DNA of 64,000 nucleotides, taken from positions 8,453,001-8,517,000 of the forward strand of contig JANTQA010000036.1 of the NCBI GenBank assembly GCA_027625915.1, in the 5' to 3' direction. The translations under genes were made by a program, and so were the position numbers. The notes beneath the pieces are model-generated. The model saw only the letters and a list, made by a program, of their open reading frames with translations, was not told the DNA's origin and ran no database searches. Within the stretch, counting starts at the first letter, position 1; each line of letters begins with the position of its first letter. This DNA comes from Anaeramoeba flamelloides (taxonomy: Eukaryota; Metamonada; Anaeramoebidae). Below, in pieces: positions 12,301-27,287 of this stretch.

Positions 12301-13329
12301 AAAATTACAGCAATTCAGAAGGAACCCTCTTGACAACATTTTTTTCAAAAAAGTTTCTAAACATCCTAGAAACAAACCCAAACTTATTATTGTCTGATTT
12401 AAAATATTTTTGGAATGACAATAATGATGAAACCATTTTACTCAAATTACTTTCAAACATCAATTATTTATTACAAGATTTAAAATATCTCTTAATACTT
12501 TTCCAATTATCCTTTTATCCATCAATAATTGAATTATATGAGTCACTGTGTAAAATCAAAATTGGTTATCAGGAAATAGAACCCAAGCAATCAAAAGAAA
12601 AAAAACCAGAAAAAAAACACAAGAATGAAAAAGAAAAAGAAATGATAATTAATTCTAATCGCGATCAGGAAAAAGGACTCACAAAAAAAGTGCTTAAATT
12701 ATGCAATATTTTGTCGTTGTTAATTGAGAAAACAGTTAATGATCGCGAGTCAATTACATTTTTTATCAAAAACAATTACATTTCCCAGCTAACTGAATTA
12801 CTCTTCCAAACCCCAACAAAGCCAAAAAATTATTTATTAGGTGAGTGGGTACATCAAAACACACAAAATCTCCTGACAAAGATGGTGCGAGGCAAGCAAA
12901 GAAACCAAATCTTATCATATTTTATTGACAAAGAATTTTATGAAAAATTTATCCAAGAATTAAACAATTTAATAAACAATTATCAATTTAATCTTTTTTG
13001 CACTTGTTTTAGTTTGTTAATTGATATACTAAACCAAAATAATGAAGAAGGAGACAAGTTTCGAAAGAAATTTAACCAAATTCAAGGATGGGAATCATTG
13101 GATTTGTTGTTTTATCAAATCCTCTTATTAGAATTAAAACAAGTAGAATTATTGGAAAGGTATGATGGAAATGAAGAAAAAAATTACGAAAAAGATACAG
13201 AAGAAAAAGATAAAGAAAAAGAAATAGAAGAAAAAGAAATAGAAGAAAAAGAAAAAGAAAAAAATTCAGAAAAAGAAGAAGAAAATTCAGAAAAAGAAGA
13301 ACAAGAAACACAAGAAAAAAAAAAAGAAA

Positions 13330-13361
<32 letters not shown>

Positions 13362-16300
13362 AAAAGAAGAAGATGATGAAAAAGAAAGAAAAAAGAAAAC
13401 AAAAATTGGAATTGAAAATGAAAATGAAAATAAATTAATTAAGGTAAAAATAAATTGGAATGATTTTTGGAAATTTATTTTTGTGAAAGAAATTAAAAGA
13501 TTATTTTATAGTAAAGAAATAACGATTAATGAAAAGGATAAAATCATTGACGAATCTAATGAAACAAAGGAGAATGAAAAGAATCAGGACAATGAAAATG
13601 AAAATGACCATAATAACAACAATGACAACAACAACAGCGAAAAAGACAACAAAAAAACCCATAACAATACCAATAACGACAACGGCAACAGCAATGATGA
13701 TGAAAATGAAAACGAAAATGATAATGATGTCGATAATAATGAGGATGAAAAAATATCAAATGTATCAATAACAGATCAAAATTATTTAGCTTTAATTTGC
13801 TATAAGAAATTTTTTTTAAAAATATCTTTAGATAACGAAATTAAAAATAAATCAATTCATCTTCAAAAGTTGATAATTGATATTTTTTTTGAATTGATTA
13901 CTATAAATTTAAATCATTATTTTCTATTTTCAAAACACAATATTTTGGTAGATTTATTAGAAAAAATAGATTTATTTGATTTTGAAATTAAAAAATTTTT
14001 AATTAAAATAATTGAACATCTCTGTTTATGCTTAGAAAATAAATCACCAAAAAAAGAATTAAGAACACTCATAGGGCTGATTGCCCGAAGGATTTCCAAA
14101 GAATTATTAGAATTGATAATCAAATTTTTAATAAAATTAATTAGATTTGAAAAAAAATTTAAAAATTTATTTTCAAGATTACAATTAATTGAATCTTTAA
14201 TTTTAACCTTTTCAAGATTAATACTTCCTCTCAGAGATTTAAATCAACCAGAAGAAAATGAATATGAAAATAGAGATATAACCGAGAATATTAATACAAC
14301 AATAATAATTATGAATAACAACAACAACAATAATAATAATAATGATAATGATAATAATAATGACAACAACAACAACAAAAAAGACAACGAAAAAAACCAT
14401 AATAAAACCAACAACATCACAAACTATAATAATAATAATAATAATAATAACGATGAAAATAATATTCAAACAAAAAACCAAAAAACAATAAATAATGATC
14501 AAAATAAAAAAAATGAAAAAATGAAATTAATTAAGGAAAATATAAACTTATTTAAATTGACTTGTGATTTATTTCTATATTTTTTACAAAATAATTCAAA
14601 GGATTGTAAAAAATTTAAAGAGTTTGGAGGAATTGAAATATTATCAGAAATTTTGACATATTTCAATACCAGATCTGATGTCTGGCCAGCATTGAGAATT
14701 CTAGAAGTATTGATATTAAATAGCAATACAAAGATTCAAACAGAATTACAATTATTATTAAAAATATATAAAAGATTAGATTTTCGATTAGAATTCAAGA
14801 GGAAATTATTTGTTTTTAAAATTTTACAAAATGTATTAATAAAAAAATACAAAGTAAAAAAAGAATTTAAAAATTTAAATGGCTTTTCATTAATTGTAAC
14901 GTATTCAATTTCAAGACTATGTAATTCGATAAAAAACATTAAAGATAGAGTAATTGCGTTAGAAATGACTTTTCAAATATTAATTGCAGCATTAAAAGAT
15001 TGCCAAGAAAATAGAGAATATTTTAATAATGAAATAGTGCAATTTTTAAAAACTGCTTTAGATTTAACTGGCTTATTTGAAACAGAATATTCTTTTTATA
15101 TTAATTGTTTAATATTTGATCTTGGGATTGAATCTTTTGATTTTTTGATAACCAAAAATTGTCATAATAAACTATTTTCTAATTCTTTAACATTGAAACA
15201 ATTAGAACAAATCAATGAAAATAATTTAAAAATTTATATTCCAAAAGTTTTTTTGATTTCTTTTTCATTTCTTAAATATATCAAAGATTATGTATTAAAA
15301 ATTAGGTTTATTAAAATTATTGAACATTTATCTAATTTACATTTATATAATTTAAGCCATTTAGCTAATCTTGATATTTGTGGATTTTTAATGGGAAATT
15401 ATTCAAATATTTTTCTAAAACTTTATAAAGATGATAAGAGAATTAAAATTAATAATAAAGATAAAGATAATAAAAATAAAGATAACAACAACAACAACAA
15501 CAACAATAATAATAATAACAATAATAACAACAACAATAATAATAATAACAAAAACGATCATGACAATAGAGAGAAAGGGGAAGAAATGGAGAAAGAAGAA
15601 GAAAAAGAAAAAGAAAAAGAAAAACAAACAAGAAAAGAAAAACAAATAGAAAAAGAAAAAGAGATAAAAAACAAAAAACAAAAAATATTAGATAATACAA
15701 AGTTTCTATTTAAAAATCAAATAATAAAATTATTCAAATTAATTTCTAGATTCCATTTTACTGTAACGAATTTAAGAACATTTTTGAAATTAATTGAAAA
15801 AACACAAAACAATAAAAACAAACAAAAATTATTAGAACTGTTTGTATGGATGAGTGTTAATACTAATTATTTATCTTGTATTGAATTTGATCAAAAAGAT
15901 AAAAGCAATCTCTCTTATCTAATAATTGATTCAAATAAAACATTACCCTTTTTTAGCCAGACTGGATATTCTATAATTTTCTGGTTCTATTATGAAAAAA
16001 AAGAACCGAACAATAGTAATCTAAATATCAACAGACATAACAACCGATATACAAGCCGCGGTAAAAATAAGAATAAAAATCAAATGAACCAACAAAATAA
16101 TAATAACCAAATTATTAATTTATTGACTTGCAAAAATAATAATAAGGAATTAATTTTCCAATTGTTATTAATCGATTCCCAAATTCATTTCAAAATCCAA
16201 AATAAAACAATTCGCTTTAAAAAGGTGAATTTAAAAGAAAGAAATTGGTACCACATAGGCTTAATTCACGAGCATCATAGATTTGGCACTGATTTGATTA

Positions 16301-19300
16301 AATTTTATTTAAATGGATTCCTTCAAGAAGGCGAATCAATAAATTATCCTGCGATTTCGAATAATAATTTTAAATTTTATTTAGGATTTAAAGACAGGGA
16401 TAGTTTTGATGGGAACAAAATTCAAATGAAAAAGCAAAAGGAAAACGATCTGACAAAAATAAAATATAAATGGTTACTTGGACAATTTTTATTATTCAAT
16501 GACAAAATTGAAGAAGAAACAATCTTAAAATTATATTTACTACGTGATAATTTTTCAGGATCGTTTTTAGATTTTAACAAAATAAATGAGATCACAGATT
16601 ATATTGATCCAAAAATCATTATTAAAAATTCAAAAAATAGTAATACAGAACAAATAATTAATAATTATTTAACTAATACAGAAAACAAAAAACAAAAATC
16701 GCAATTGCTAAATTCAAAAATATATTTTTCATTAAATATCGAAAATTTAAAAAATCAAAACCGAAAAAAATATATTTTATTAAATTCGGCAAGTTTAAAT
16801 GGCAAACCATATGCGTATATTTCATATTCAATAAACATTTATTTCATGAAGCAAAGAGTGCCATATGAATTAATGAAGATTTCTGGAGAAAATATTTTGT
16901 TTTATTTGCTTGAAAAGATCCAAACAAGCAAATCTTTAAGATACATTTTAAGATTAATAATAAATTTCCTTCGTGCTAGCAACCAGAATCTAAGGGAATT
17001 CCAAAAGAATAGTGGATATGAAATGATTGCTTACTTTATACGCAAGAAATCCCGTTTGATCAATTTCCAAATAATCCAAGTTCTCTTTGAATTTGTTACA
17101 CCAAAATTTAAATATAACGAAAGCAACAATCAATTAATGATTAATAATTTATTGGCAATGAAACTTTTAATATTAGATTGGGAAACTTGGAAAATATTTC
17201 ATGAAGATATACAATCACAATTATTTATACATTTCCAAAAATTTTTATTAAATACAAATTTTTTTCAAAACTTTAATTTTAACCAATTAAAAAAAATTAA
17301 TTTATTGGAAATTTTATTTGAAATATTAAATGACGCCAATTTAACTTTAAAAATTGCCAAGAACATATTAAATCTGTTAAAGCAATATTTTAATTTTGAG
17401 TTAATTGCAAAGGATCTGGTCACTTTATCAAATTTCATTTTATTGGTTACCTTTAAGCATGTTGAAGACAGAGAAGAATTGTCCATACAATTAAAAAACG
17501 TCAAGCAGAAAAATAGTTTAAGGATGCACATCATAAATAAACTATTAAAACAAATTCTATTAATGATCAATGGAAATATTAATAACATACAGCTAATAGA
17601 AACATTTTCAAAGGCATTTAATCCAAATTGGGTTTTTAATTTATTAACACACCAATCTAATAAAATTACAATCATTTATTGCTTCCAAATTTTATTTTCC
17701 TTATTGCAATTGGATAACAATTTATTGATACAGTTCAATGAAAATAACCATTTTGATACATTGATGAGTATCTGTAATAACTTTTGGAAAATTAAACAAA
17801 TTTATTTAATATTGTATTATTTCATATTTAGTCAACCCATTTATAATTTATCACTTTTCAATAAAAACAAAAATTATTATGATTTAAATTTATCTTTATT
17901 TAAAAATAAAAAAAAAAAAAAATTAAACATTAAATATTTTAAACCTTTCTATTCAATATTAGTCTTAATAAAAAACTTTCAACAAAATTACTTTAATTTT
18001 AAATTGAAAAAATTAATTAATCAAATAACCAAACCTACAGTAAATTTAAAATCTGCTAATTTAAACAATACAAATAATGGGAATGATAACAAGCAAAATA
18101 ATTATGATAATAAGCAAAATGAAACTTCTAAGAAACAAAATAAAACCGATAATAAGCAAAATAAAACTGATAATAAGCAAAATGAAAATGATAATAAGCA
18201 AAATAAAACTGATAAGAAACAAAATAAAAATTATAATCAATTAAACGATAACGATAAATTAAAAATTACAATATTGGAAGATTTAGAATATTTTATTAAT
18301 TTAATTTTAATAAAACTAATAGAATTAAATAAAGATTATAACAATTTTATTAATTACTTTATTGAACCTAATTTCATTGTCTTATTAAATTCAATTTTAT
18401 TTCCAAAAAATTTAAAAAAAATTTTACATTCTCAGAAACAGGGATTGATATTAATACGTGATATTATAAATAAAAAAAAATTCAATGAATTTAATCGTTA
18501 CCATAACCATAACCGTAACCGTAAGAGCCATACAATTAATTTAAAAATGTATCCTTTATCAGCAAGACCAACAAGTTTAACCCGTTTGAAGATTAATAAA
18601 AAAAAAGGTAAAAAAAGAAAGAAAACCAAAAAGAAAAATAATAATAAGGGGAAAACAAGGAAAAAACAATACACTACAATAGCACAAAAACAATTTTCAT
18701 CAAAAAGAAATTTAAAATTATCACATAAACCTCAAAAAAAGCATTTGAAAATTTTGAGTTTAATGAAAAAACGAATATTTAATGACAAAATCAGTATCAA
18801 ATCATTCGAACTAATTGAAAATATTTTTTTAAATACAATAAAATTCAAGAATATTAATTTTTTTTATATTCTAAGCCTTATTAATTATTCAATACCAAAG
18901 GAAATAAGTATTAAATATCAGAATGCTTATCAAGAAAAATTATTTTTTAATATTTTAAATATAATTAAAATAAATTTAAAAAATTTACAATCAAATCAAA
19001 AAATTTATGATTTAATCAGAATAATAATAATAAAAATTTATAATGGCTTATTTGTAAATAAAGAATTGTTAATTTTGAATTTGTTAATTGATTTTTTAAA
19101 TATATTAAATAATAAAAAAAATTTAAAATTTAAAAACAAACAAAATAAAAAAAAATTTTATTTATTTGAAAAAATTTATGAAGAATTTTTTAACTTATTA
19201 TATTTTTTAATTTTTAATTTAATAAATGGAAATGAGAAGAATAAAAAATATACTGAAATCGACAATAACGTTAGGAATGTAAAAGAGGAAGAGAATGATG

Positions 19301-22300
19301 ACGAGAGGAAGAAGGTGAAGAAGAAGATGGAGAAAGAGTTAGAGAATGATAAAAAACAAGAAAAAAATGAAACAAAAGAAGACAAAAAAATTAAGAATGA
19401 AAACGAAAATGAAAATAAAGATAAAAAAGAAAATAATAATAGCCAAGAAAAAAAAATAAATCATTTAAAAAAGAACAAACAAACAAAGATCAACAAACAA
19501 AGAAAAAGAAAAACAAAAACAAAAAAAAATGTTCGTGATGACAATAAAAATAATAATTTATTGTTTGGGATTCAAGAAATAATCGAAAATAATTATAAAT
19601 TATTTTTTGATGAACAAATATTAGATGAAAATATCTTGAATTTAATTTTAGTCTTCGAATATAATATTATGAAAAACCCAAAAGCACCATCAGAATTAAG
19701 AACAAAAAGTTCACTTTTTTGGAATTTTTTAATTAAATTAATACCTGACGAATTCATTAGGCCCTCCTTATTTTTTAAATCTGGTACTGATTATGATTGT
19801 TTGCTTGACGATGAAAATTTTAATAACTGGACTCAGGAAATGAGTAAAACTAATTTTATTACATTAAACCAAATAAGTTTGCAAAATTCAGAAGAAATTT
19901 TTAATATAGTGTATAAACAAATTAACAAAAAAATTGATTCAATGCAATTGTTACATAAAGAAGAATATTTAAATGATGAAATCGAAAGAATCAAACAAAT
20001 TAAAAAAACTTCTCAAGAATATAAATCAAAAATTATCCAAAAAAAAAATATTCAAGATCAATTAAGAGAAACAAATGTAAGATTGTTAATTGATTTAAAT
20101 AAAGAAAATTTACGCAGAAAGCAAATTGAATTCAGAGATCGAACTGAATTTTTATCTGCTACTTGGAAAGACTTTAAAAATGATATTATTAGAGAGCATG
20201 GTGTTTTTGAAAATAATGAAAAATTAAAATCAACTTATTGGAAATTGGATACTAACGAAGGGTCATTAAGAATGAGAAAATTATTAACTAAAATCGAGAA
20301 TATTCAATTATATAAAACTTACAATAATAATAATAATAATAATACAACTAGTGGCAATGAGGGAATTGATAATAGGAATCAAAATAACGGCAAGAAGGCT
20401 GCTATTAGTAATTTAAAAATTTTAACAATTAATTCAAATAATGACAATGAAAATGATACAAAAAATGAGAATGAGAATAAGAATAAGAATAAGAATGAAA
20501 ATGATAATGAGAATGAAAATGAAAATGAAGAAAATGGAAATGAAAATGAAAAGAAAAATGAGAATGAGAACAAAAACAAAAACGTGAAGGTGAATAATCA
20601 GTTTGGCCAAGAAAACAAGAGAAATGATAACGCGTTTGATAAAAATAATAATATCAAAAATGAAAATTCAAAAAAAAACCCAATAGCGAAAGAATATGAT
20701 TTTGGTGATAAAGAAGAAAATGAAGAAAAACATGCCTTTAGAATGATTAAAAAAAGTGAAAGAATACAATATCGTTATAATTGTAATGTCATAAATGGCT
20801 TAACTTTAATCCCAAGCATATTTTTAATTTGCAAAAGATCTTTTTATATTATTAATAATTATCGAATTTCTAAAAATAATCAAATTGAATTTGTTCAATC
20901 AAAAACGAATAATTCAAATAAGAATAAAAATGAAAAACAACAACAACAACAGCAGCAGCAGCAGCAGCAACAACAACAACAACAACAACCTAGTATCAGT
21001 TGTCATAAATATCCATTTGAGGAAATTAATGAAATATTTAAAAGAAGGTATAATTTACAACCAATTTGCATTGAATTTTTTGCAAATGATGGAAGAAGTA
21101 ATTTAATTGGATTTGAAAAGGAAAAAAGAGATTATATTTTTAAAAAATTGACAACTTACCTTTCCAGAAATAAAGGCGTTTATTCAGTTTCAAACACACA
21201 CGTTATTTGTAAAAATTCAGAATTTTCAATCGTTATAGGTGATCTTAATAAAGGCGATTTAATATCTCAAGGATCAATAGCACCCCCCAGAATTATTGGA
21301 AGAAGTAATAGTAGTAGTGCCAGTGGAAAAAATTTATCATTATCGAATTTTACTAGAATGTGGGCAAGCGGCAAAGTCTCGAATTTCCAATATTTGATTT
21401 ACTTAAATACCATCGCAGGCAGGACTTACAATGATTTAAATCAATACCCAGTTTTCCCTTGGATTTTAAAAGATTACGATTCAGAAAAATTAGATTTAAG
21501 CGATCCAAATATTTATCGTGATCTATCAAAAACAGTAATTAAAAATTTTTTTATTTTTTTTTCTGATTAAATCTTTTTTACTAATATTATTTTTTCTTAT
21601 TTTATTTCCCATCGTTGATCAGACATAGTTATTGATTTAATTTTCTTATTTTTTATTTTTTTTTATTTTAATTTAAAAATTTATTTAGATGGGTGCTTTA
21701 AATACTGAAAGATCTAAAATGTTTAAAGAAAGATATGATAATTGGGATAATCCAGATATACCCCCTTTCCATTATGGTACTCATTATTCCAGCGCAGGTG
21801 CGGTGTTATATTATTTATTAAGAATGGAGCCTTTTACAAAGCAATCTGTTGAATTACAAGGTTCTCTTTTCCTGTTCACTTTTTTTTTTTTTTTTTTTTT
21901 TTGTATTTTTTGGTTTAAAAAAATATTATTACTTAAAACAAAATGAAAAACTTCTTTGAAGCCCTAGTTTCAGTATAAAACAAAAAATTTCTATTTTTTT
22001 TGTCATTTTTTTTTTCAATCTCCTTTTTCAAAAACCCCATGAACAAAAAGTTGCCTAAAATGTAAAAATGATTACTATTCAAGCCTAGCCAAATACTCGG
22101 TTCAAAACTATTACTTAAAGATATTCCAAAAAAGTTAATTTTTAAAAAATGATAAAAAAAAAAAAAAAAAGTCCATTTTTTGCTTTTATACTGATATTAG
22201 GGCTTTAAGATTTTAATAGTAACACTAATAAAAATAATTTCTCAAATACTGTTTCCACAAAAAATGAAATCTCTTGGTAATAGCTATTAATTTTTTTCCA

Positions 22301-24224
22301 AAAATTAAAAAAGAATAAAGCAAAATCTGTAATGATTTTACTTAATTCTATTTAATTAAAAGAAAAAAATAAAATAAATTGTGATTAAAATTTCTAAAAT
22401 TCGATTTAATACCGAAAATTTTATTTTGAGAAAACATATCCACGCAATTATCTTTACTAACAATATAACCGGTATTAAAAAATAATACTATATTTTCTTT
22501 ATTAAAAAAAGTATCAATTTTTTTCAAAATGCTTTATAAATTCATTTTCCATTAAACAATATGATTATTCAAAATAAATAATAAAAATACTAAAAAAAAA
22601 CATTCACTAACACATTTATTAATATAAATTCGAATAACAATAATAATTTACCAAAATAATCCTTTTATTGAATAAAAAAATAAAAATAAAAATAGGGGGG
22701 AGTTTTGATCATCCAGATAGATTATTTACAAGTATAAAATCATCATTTATTTCTGGGAGTTCTAATCCTTATTTAACTGATGTTCGGGAATTGATACCAG
22801 AATTTTATTATTTACCAGAATTTCTATTAAATATGAATAATTATTATTTTGGCGAACCGCAATTAATCAGTGAAGATGAAACAAATAAAAAAAAGGTCAA
22901 AGTAGGAGATGTAGAACTGCCGAAATGGGCAAATAATGATGCATATGAATTTATTAGAATCCATCGCCAAGCATTAGAATCGAAGCATGTAAGCGAGCAC
23001 TTGCATGAATGGATTGATTTAATATTTGGATATAAACAAAAGGGCGAAGAGGCAGTTAAGGCGTTAAATGTCTTTTATTATTTAACCTACGAAGATGCTA
23101 TTGATATTGATGAAATTAATGATCCCATTCAAAAAAGGGCCATCGTAACTCAAATAAATTATTTTGGACAGACGCCCAAGCAATTGTTTACAAAAGCGCA
23201 TCCAAAAAGACAAATAATTGAAACCTTACCATCCATTTTTCGATTCCCACAATACATTAAAACAACTGTAATGAAGGAAATGAACAAAAGGCAAAAGGTT
23301 ACATATATAAATTTAATTGGTGAAAAATTGATTCTTCAAGTTAAAAATAAAATCCCATTTACCAAGAGGCCAGAATGGTATTTGTCTTGTAGTTTCCCAG
23401 ATAATTCAATCAGAATTCAAAACGCAGAAACAAAATCATGCATAGCAATAGCTGAACAAGCGCATTCTGGCAAAATAATGATATTGACTTTATCTCAAGA
23501 TGAAATAATGGTATTATCGGGCGATCAGGACGGCCTATTAATATTATGGGAAATCAATAAAAAAAGGTCTGCAAAAAAAAAAAAGAAATTTGTCTTGATC
23601 AAAAGATTGATCGCTCATAAAAATTCAATTACAGCAATCGCAATTTCACAAACTTTCCATTTAATTGTTTCAGGATCAAAGGAAAAAATCTGTATTATAT
23701 GGGATTTAAGAAATAAAAAATATTTGAGAAGCCTGACGGGGTTTGATAAAGCAATTTCTCACATCAAAATTAATGACATTTCGGGGGAGATAATGGTTTG
23801 CTATGGAAATAAAATCAAGATTTTCCAAATTAATGGTAAATTATTGGCATCCAACGAAAAAAATACAAATTCTATTAATGGTGCAACATGCGCAGCAATT
23901 TCGAGATTCGCAGGATATCGAAATAAATTGATTTATTTGACAGGATACTCAAATGGAGTAATCAGATTTTGGGGAATGTCTAAACTTAAAAAAAACGAGA
24001 AATTGAGATTTCTAAAATTAAAAGCTGAAAAAATCGTTTCAAGTTCTCCTCTTTCTTCGATCTTTGTCACTTGGGATAACCAAAAAATTTTATGTGGCGA
24101 TACAATTGGTAACGTTTTTTCTTTAGAACTGCTTCCCCAATGGAAAAAAAAAAATCAAAAAAAGGATTCAGTAGAAAAAAATGTTGAAAAGGAAAAAAAG
24201 GTCCTTTCAATTGGAGATAATTAA
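11841..24224 (+). CDS. Giant BEACH-WD40 protein (PH-BEACH, ConA-like domain)
   Basis: Exons are 11841-12109, 12311-21534, 21689-21860 and 22696-24224, all with GT-AG introns and matching phases, giving about 3,730 codons. The N-terminal two thirds is helical (armadillo-like), broken by Asn, Asp and Lys/Glu runs. A ConA/LamG-like sheet lies near residues 1280-1500 ([26 protein letters not shown]). A PH-BEACH domain lies near 2900-3050, interrupted by a ~19-Gln run. The BEACH domain follows ([52 protein letters not shown]), then WD40 repeats to the end. Family members (LvsA, ALFY, neurobeachin types) scaffold membranes in vesicle traffic or autophagy. Which subfamily is unclear. The reading frame moves by one at a 15-A run (13351-13365) with coding character on both sides; this may be an assembly indel. 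Confidence 0.93.
20938..20990 (+). repeat. CAA/CAG repeat coding poly-Gln
   Basis: About 19 Gln codons, a CAG block flanked by CAA, inside the PH-BEACH domain of the giant gene. The CAG core is a potentially length-variable microsatellite. It sits in a loop between two PH strands, so the fold could tolerate it (inference). Confidence 0.9.
21959..22206. mobile_element. Short inverted-repeat element in a BEACH-gene intron
   Basis: The 835-bp third intron contains a ~248-bp segment with mirrored ends. The left end is AAGCCCTAGTTTCAGTATAA followed by ACAAAAAATT, and the right end is TTTTTTGCTTTTATACTGAT followed by ATTAGGGCTTT. It looks like a MITE. No target duplication was confidently read. 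Confidence 0.65.
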
Positions 24225-26588
24225 CCTATTTCATTATTAATATTTTTTCTTTTTTCTTTTTTTTTTTCTTGTTTTTTTGATTGATTTCTATTTCTATTTT
24301 ATGTTTTTTGATGATTTAATTTTAATTAATTTTATTAAAATTATTTTTGTTTTTAATTCCAATATCAAAAAATATATTTATTATGAATAACAACATGTTT
24401 TTTTGAACTACCTTTCATCCCCTTTTGGTTAAAAATTGTCTAATTGGGATCTTAAATTCAATACTTTGTAAATGTTTTCGATATTTAGAGCATTAGATTT
24501 GTTTACACACTATCTAAAATTTCTTTCTGGAAAATGATTATCCTTATGACAATATTTAATTATGAAAATCCGATTCAAAATTTTTCTTTTTTTTCTTAGT
24601 ATTATTGTTAGCCTTGTTTGAAATCTAAATAGAAAAAAAATATTTACTATTTTTATATTTAAATAAATGTTAAAATAATTATATCTATAATGATGCTTAT
24701 GATGTTTTTTTTTAAGTGTTTTAAATAAAAGACATGAAATGAGACATAAAAAAATATAAATTAACAAAATTTCGATAAATGTATTGAAAAATCTTTCAAG
24801 TTTGATTAACTAAATGATTTTTAAGAAAAGAATAACTTATTATTTCTCCCAAGTTGGGTTAAAATATTAATTTTGAAACAATTAGAAGAAAAGATGAACA
24901 TTTTTTAAAAATTAAAAAAAAATATATTGAATTATCAAAATTAAAAAAAAAAAAACAACTATTAAATATTCAATCCAAAGAAAAAGAAAATAGAGTTAAA
25001 AAATTGAAAAAATGATTCAGAATTATTTTTAAGTTTACAATTTTAATGGAAATAAATAATTATTAAATTCGACAAATACATGTAATTAATTTTTATTTCT
25101 GAATAAGTAATTAAAAAAATCCCCTATTTTCTGAATCAAATCCCAGTTGGATGAATTAAATGAAAATATAAATGAAAATACCTTTTGGAAATTTCTTATG
25201 AAATAAAAAGTAATCTATCTAAGTTGACGAAAGAAGTTAAAATTCAGATTTTACCAATATAAAAAAGATATTGATTATAATAATTTATATTTATTAATAA
25301 ATTTTATATTTATCCAAGGAACAATTAGAAATAAATTAGATTTAATTTAAAGCCAGTTTTCTCTATTAGTTTTTTCTATATTTGAGATATTTTTTTTTGA
25401 TTTATGCCTTTACTAAAGAATTAAAATTGATAGATTTAGAATAATAATCAATATCCTAATTCAAATAATTAATGGTTCCTCAAGAATTCATATATTTATT
25501 TATCAGATCGTAATATATTTTTAATTTTGAATAATATTTTTGATTCATAAAAAAAATATGGAATTCAAGTGTTTTTGAAATTACTGTGGTTTTAGATTTT
25601 ACACTAAGATTTTCGATTTTATTTATTGATTTGTAAAAGCTTGGCAGAAAAGTAAAATAAGTAATATTGAAAACTATCACGATACTATAATATTTTATTC
25701 AAACTAATTTAAGACTAAGTTGATTTGATACACAGAAACCAATCGAATTCAATTTATTATTGAGTTTTAACGATTAAAACTTACTCGATTATGGGGAATT
25801 CAAAATTCTACAAATTTAAATTTTGAATAAAAATCATTATTTGGATCAACTCAAAAATGATTGAAAAGTTAGTAAATTAAAGGAAAGTAAAAATATTACA
25901 AATTTTGGATTGCTTAGGAATTTAATGGAAAATACAAAAAACATTTTAAAATCAAAAAACTTTTTGAAATTTTGAGGTTTTTTTTAAAGTTTTGGTAAAA
26001 AATTAAAAAAACATTTTAAACAATAGTTATTTCATTTAGAATTAATAATAAAACCAAGTAGAGAAGAAGAAATTGTATCAAATATTAAATATTAGATCAA
26101 TAAATAAATAATTATTTTGTTTGTTCAGTTTTTTAATGATTTTGATTATAGCTATATAAAATTAAGGTATAGAAATATATTATACTAGGATATACCATAC
26201 TCATTTTCGAAAAAATTTATGTATTTGTAAAAGAAATGATTTTAATTTATATAATAAAGAACAAACCATGTTACGAAAAATTTGTTAAATGTAAGCAACA
26301 CCTGGAACAGAAAATGGTTGATTTTTATGAGTGTCTTTTTTTCATTGTTTTCTATTTTTTTTTTTTTCATATCTTATACAACATCTACTTAAAGTTATCC
26401 ACATCTTCAAATTTATTTTTAACAAACATGAACAAATATTAGAAACTACATCCTTTTCCCACTTTATATTTACACCAATTCGAACTATTTTATTCTAGAT
26501 TTGAGTATAAATAGAGTTGTGAATAATTTCCAGTAAGATTGATTAATATAATTTTAAGAGAAGAAAGTCTTCTAATAACCTATAGAAA
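24225..26588. other. 2.4-kb spacer with decayed coding-like patches
   Basis: Nothing intact was found. Around 24880-25010 one frame gives a short Lys-rich helical stretch that ends in stops, and around 25250-25480 another gives Ile/Leu/Phe-rich pieces. Either could be pseudogene or element debris. No family could be named. Confidence 0.4.
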
Positions 26589-26590
26589 TA

Positions 26591-26949
26591 AACTCCATTT
26601 CACTCAAAGGGGCCCAGCCAAAAATGAAAAAGTCACTTTATTTTTAAGAATCAACCAAACTTAGATTGTTTAGTAATACGAAAAATAATAAACTTCTTAT
26701 AAGAGTCCATAATTATATAAGAAACCCCTGAACAAACCATAAATTTCAAAAAAAAATAAAATGATAAAAAATTTTTTGGGCCCATTCATTGGAACGTCTC
26801 GTGCAAAATTCTCAATTACTTTAGGAAATTAAAAATGTTTAAAAAAAGATTTTTTACTTGTAAATGTATGAATTTTAAAAGAAGAAACAAAGCTTAAATT
26901 TTCTTAGTGTTTATTTCGTTTTTCAAACATTTTTTTTTTCAAAGTTAAT

Positions 26950-27000
<51 letters not shown>

Positions 27001-27136
27001 AAAATTTTATTAAATGAGAAAAAATGATTTTGATCTAAAAATTGAAAATTTTAGTTTGATAAGAGTAATGAATTAAACTCATAGAATGTCTTCCATTTCT
27101 TCAATAAAACTGGGCCCCTTTGAATGAAAAAGAGTT
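26591..27136. mobile_element. GGGCCC-terminus element (family D), copy 1
   Basis: Left terminus AACTCCATTTCACTCAAAGG continues GGCCCAG. The right end mirrors it (CTGGGCCCCTTTGAATG then AAAAAGAGTT). TA lies on both sides (26589-26590 and 27137-27138). It is about 546 bp, non-coding, and contains a ~50-A run near 26950-26999. TA duplication suggests a mariner-type relative. A longer copy is nested at 49847-50545. Confidence 0.8.
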
Positions 27137-27287
27137 TACAAAAATATAGTCAGTTCCAAAATTAAGACACAAACTTTTAACAAAATCTCCAATCTAAAGC
27201 ACATTTTTTGGTATTTTTTTTGTAATCAAAATATTTTGCCAGAATTTAAATTTTGTGCCTTAATTTGTGGGTTTTTTTGTGTCTTAA

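Noticed and set aside
12170-12310. Poly-Lys frame start near 12246
   Set aside because: This is the A-rich end of the first BEACH intron; the exon starts at 12311.
13072-13402. Minus-strand Phe/Ser/Leu-rich frames
   Set aside because: Antisense of the Lys/Glu-rich coding repeat of the BEACH gene.
14239-14502. Minus-strand Ile/Val-rich frame that looks like membrane segments
   Set aside because: Antisense of Asn/Asp codon runs in the BEACH gene.
17265-17675. 136-codon minus-strand frame
   Set aside because: Antisense of continuous BEACH-gene coding; no domain.
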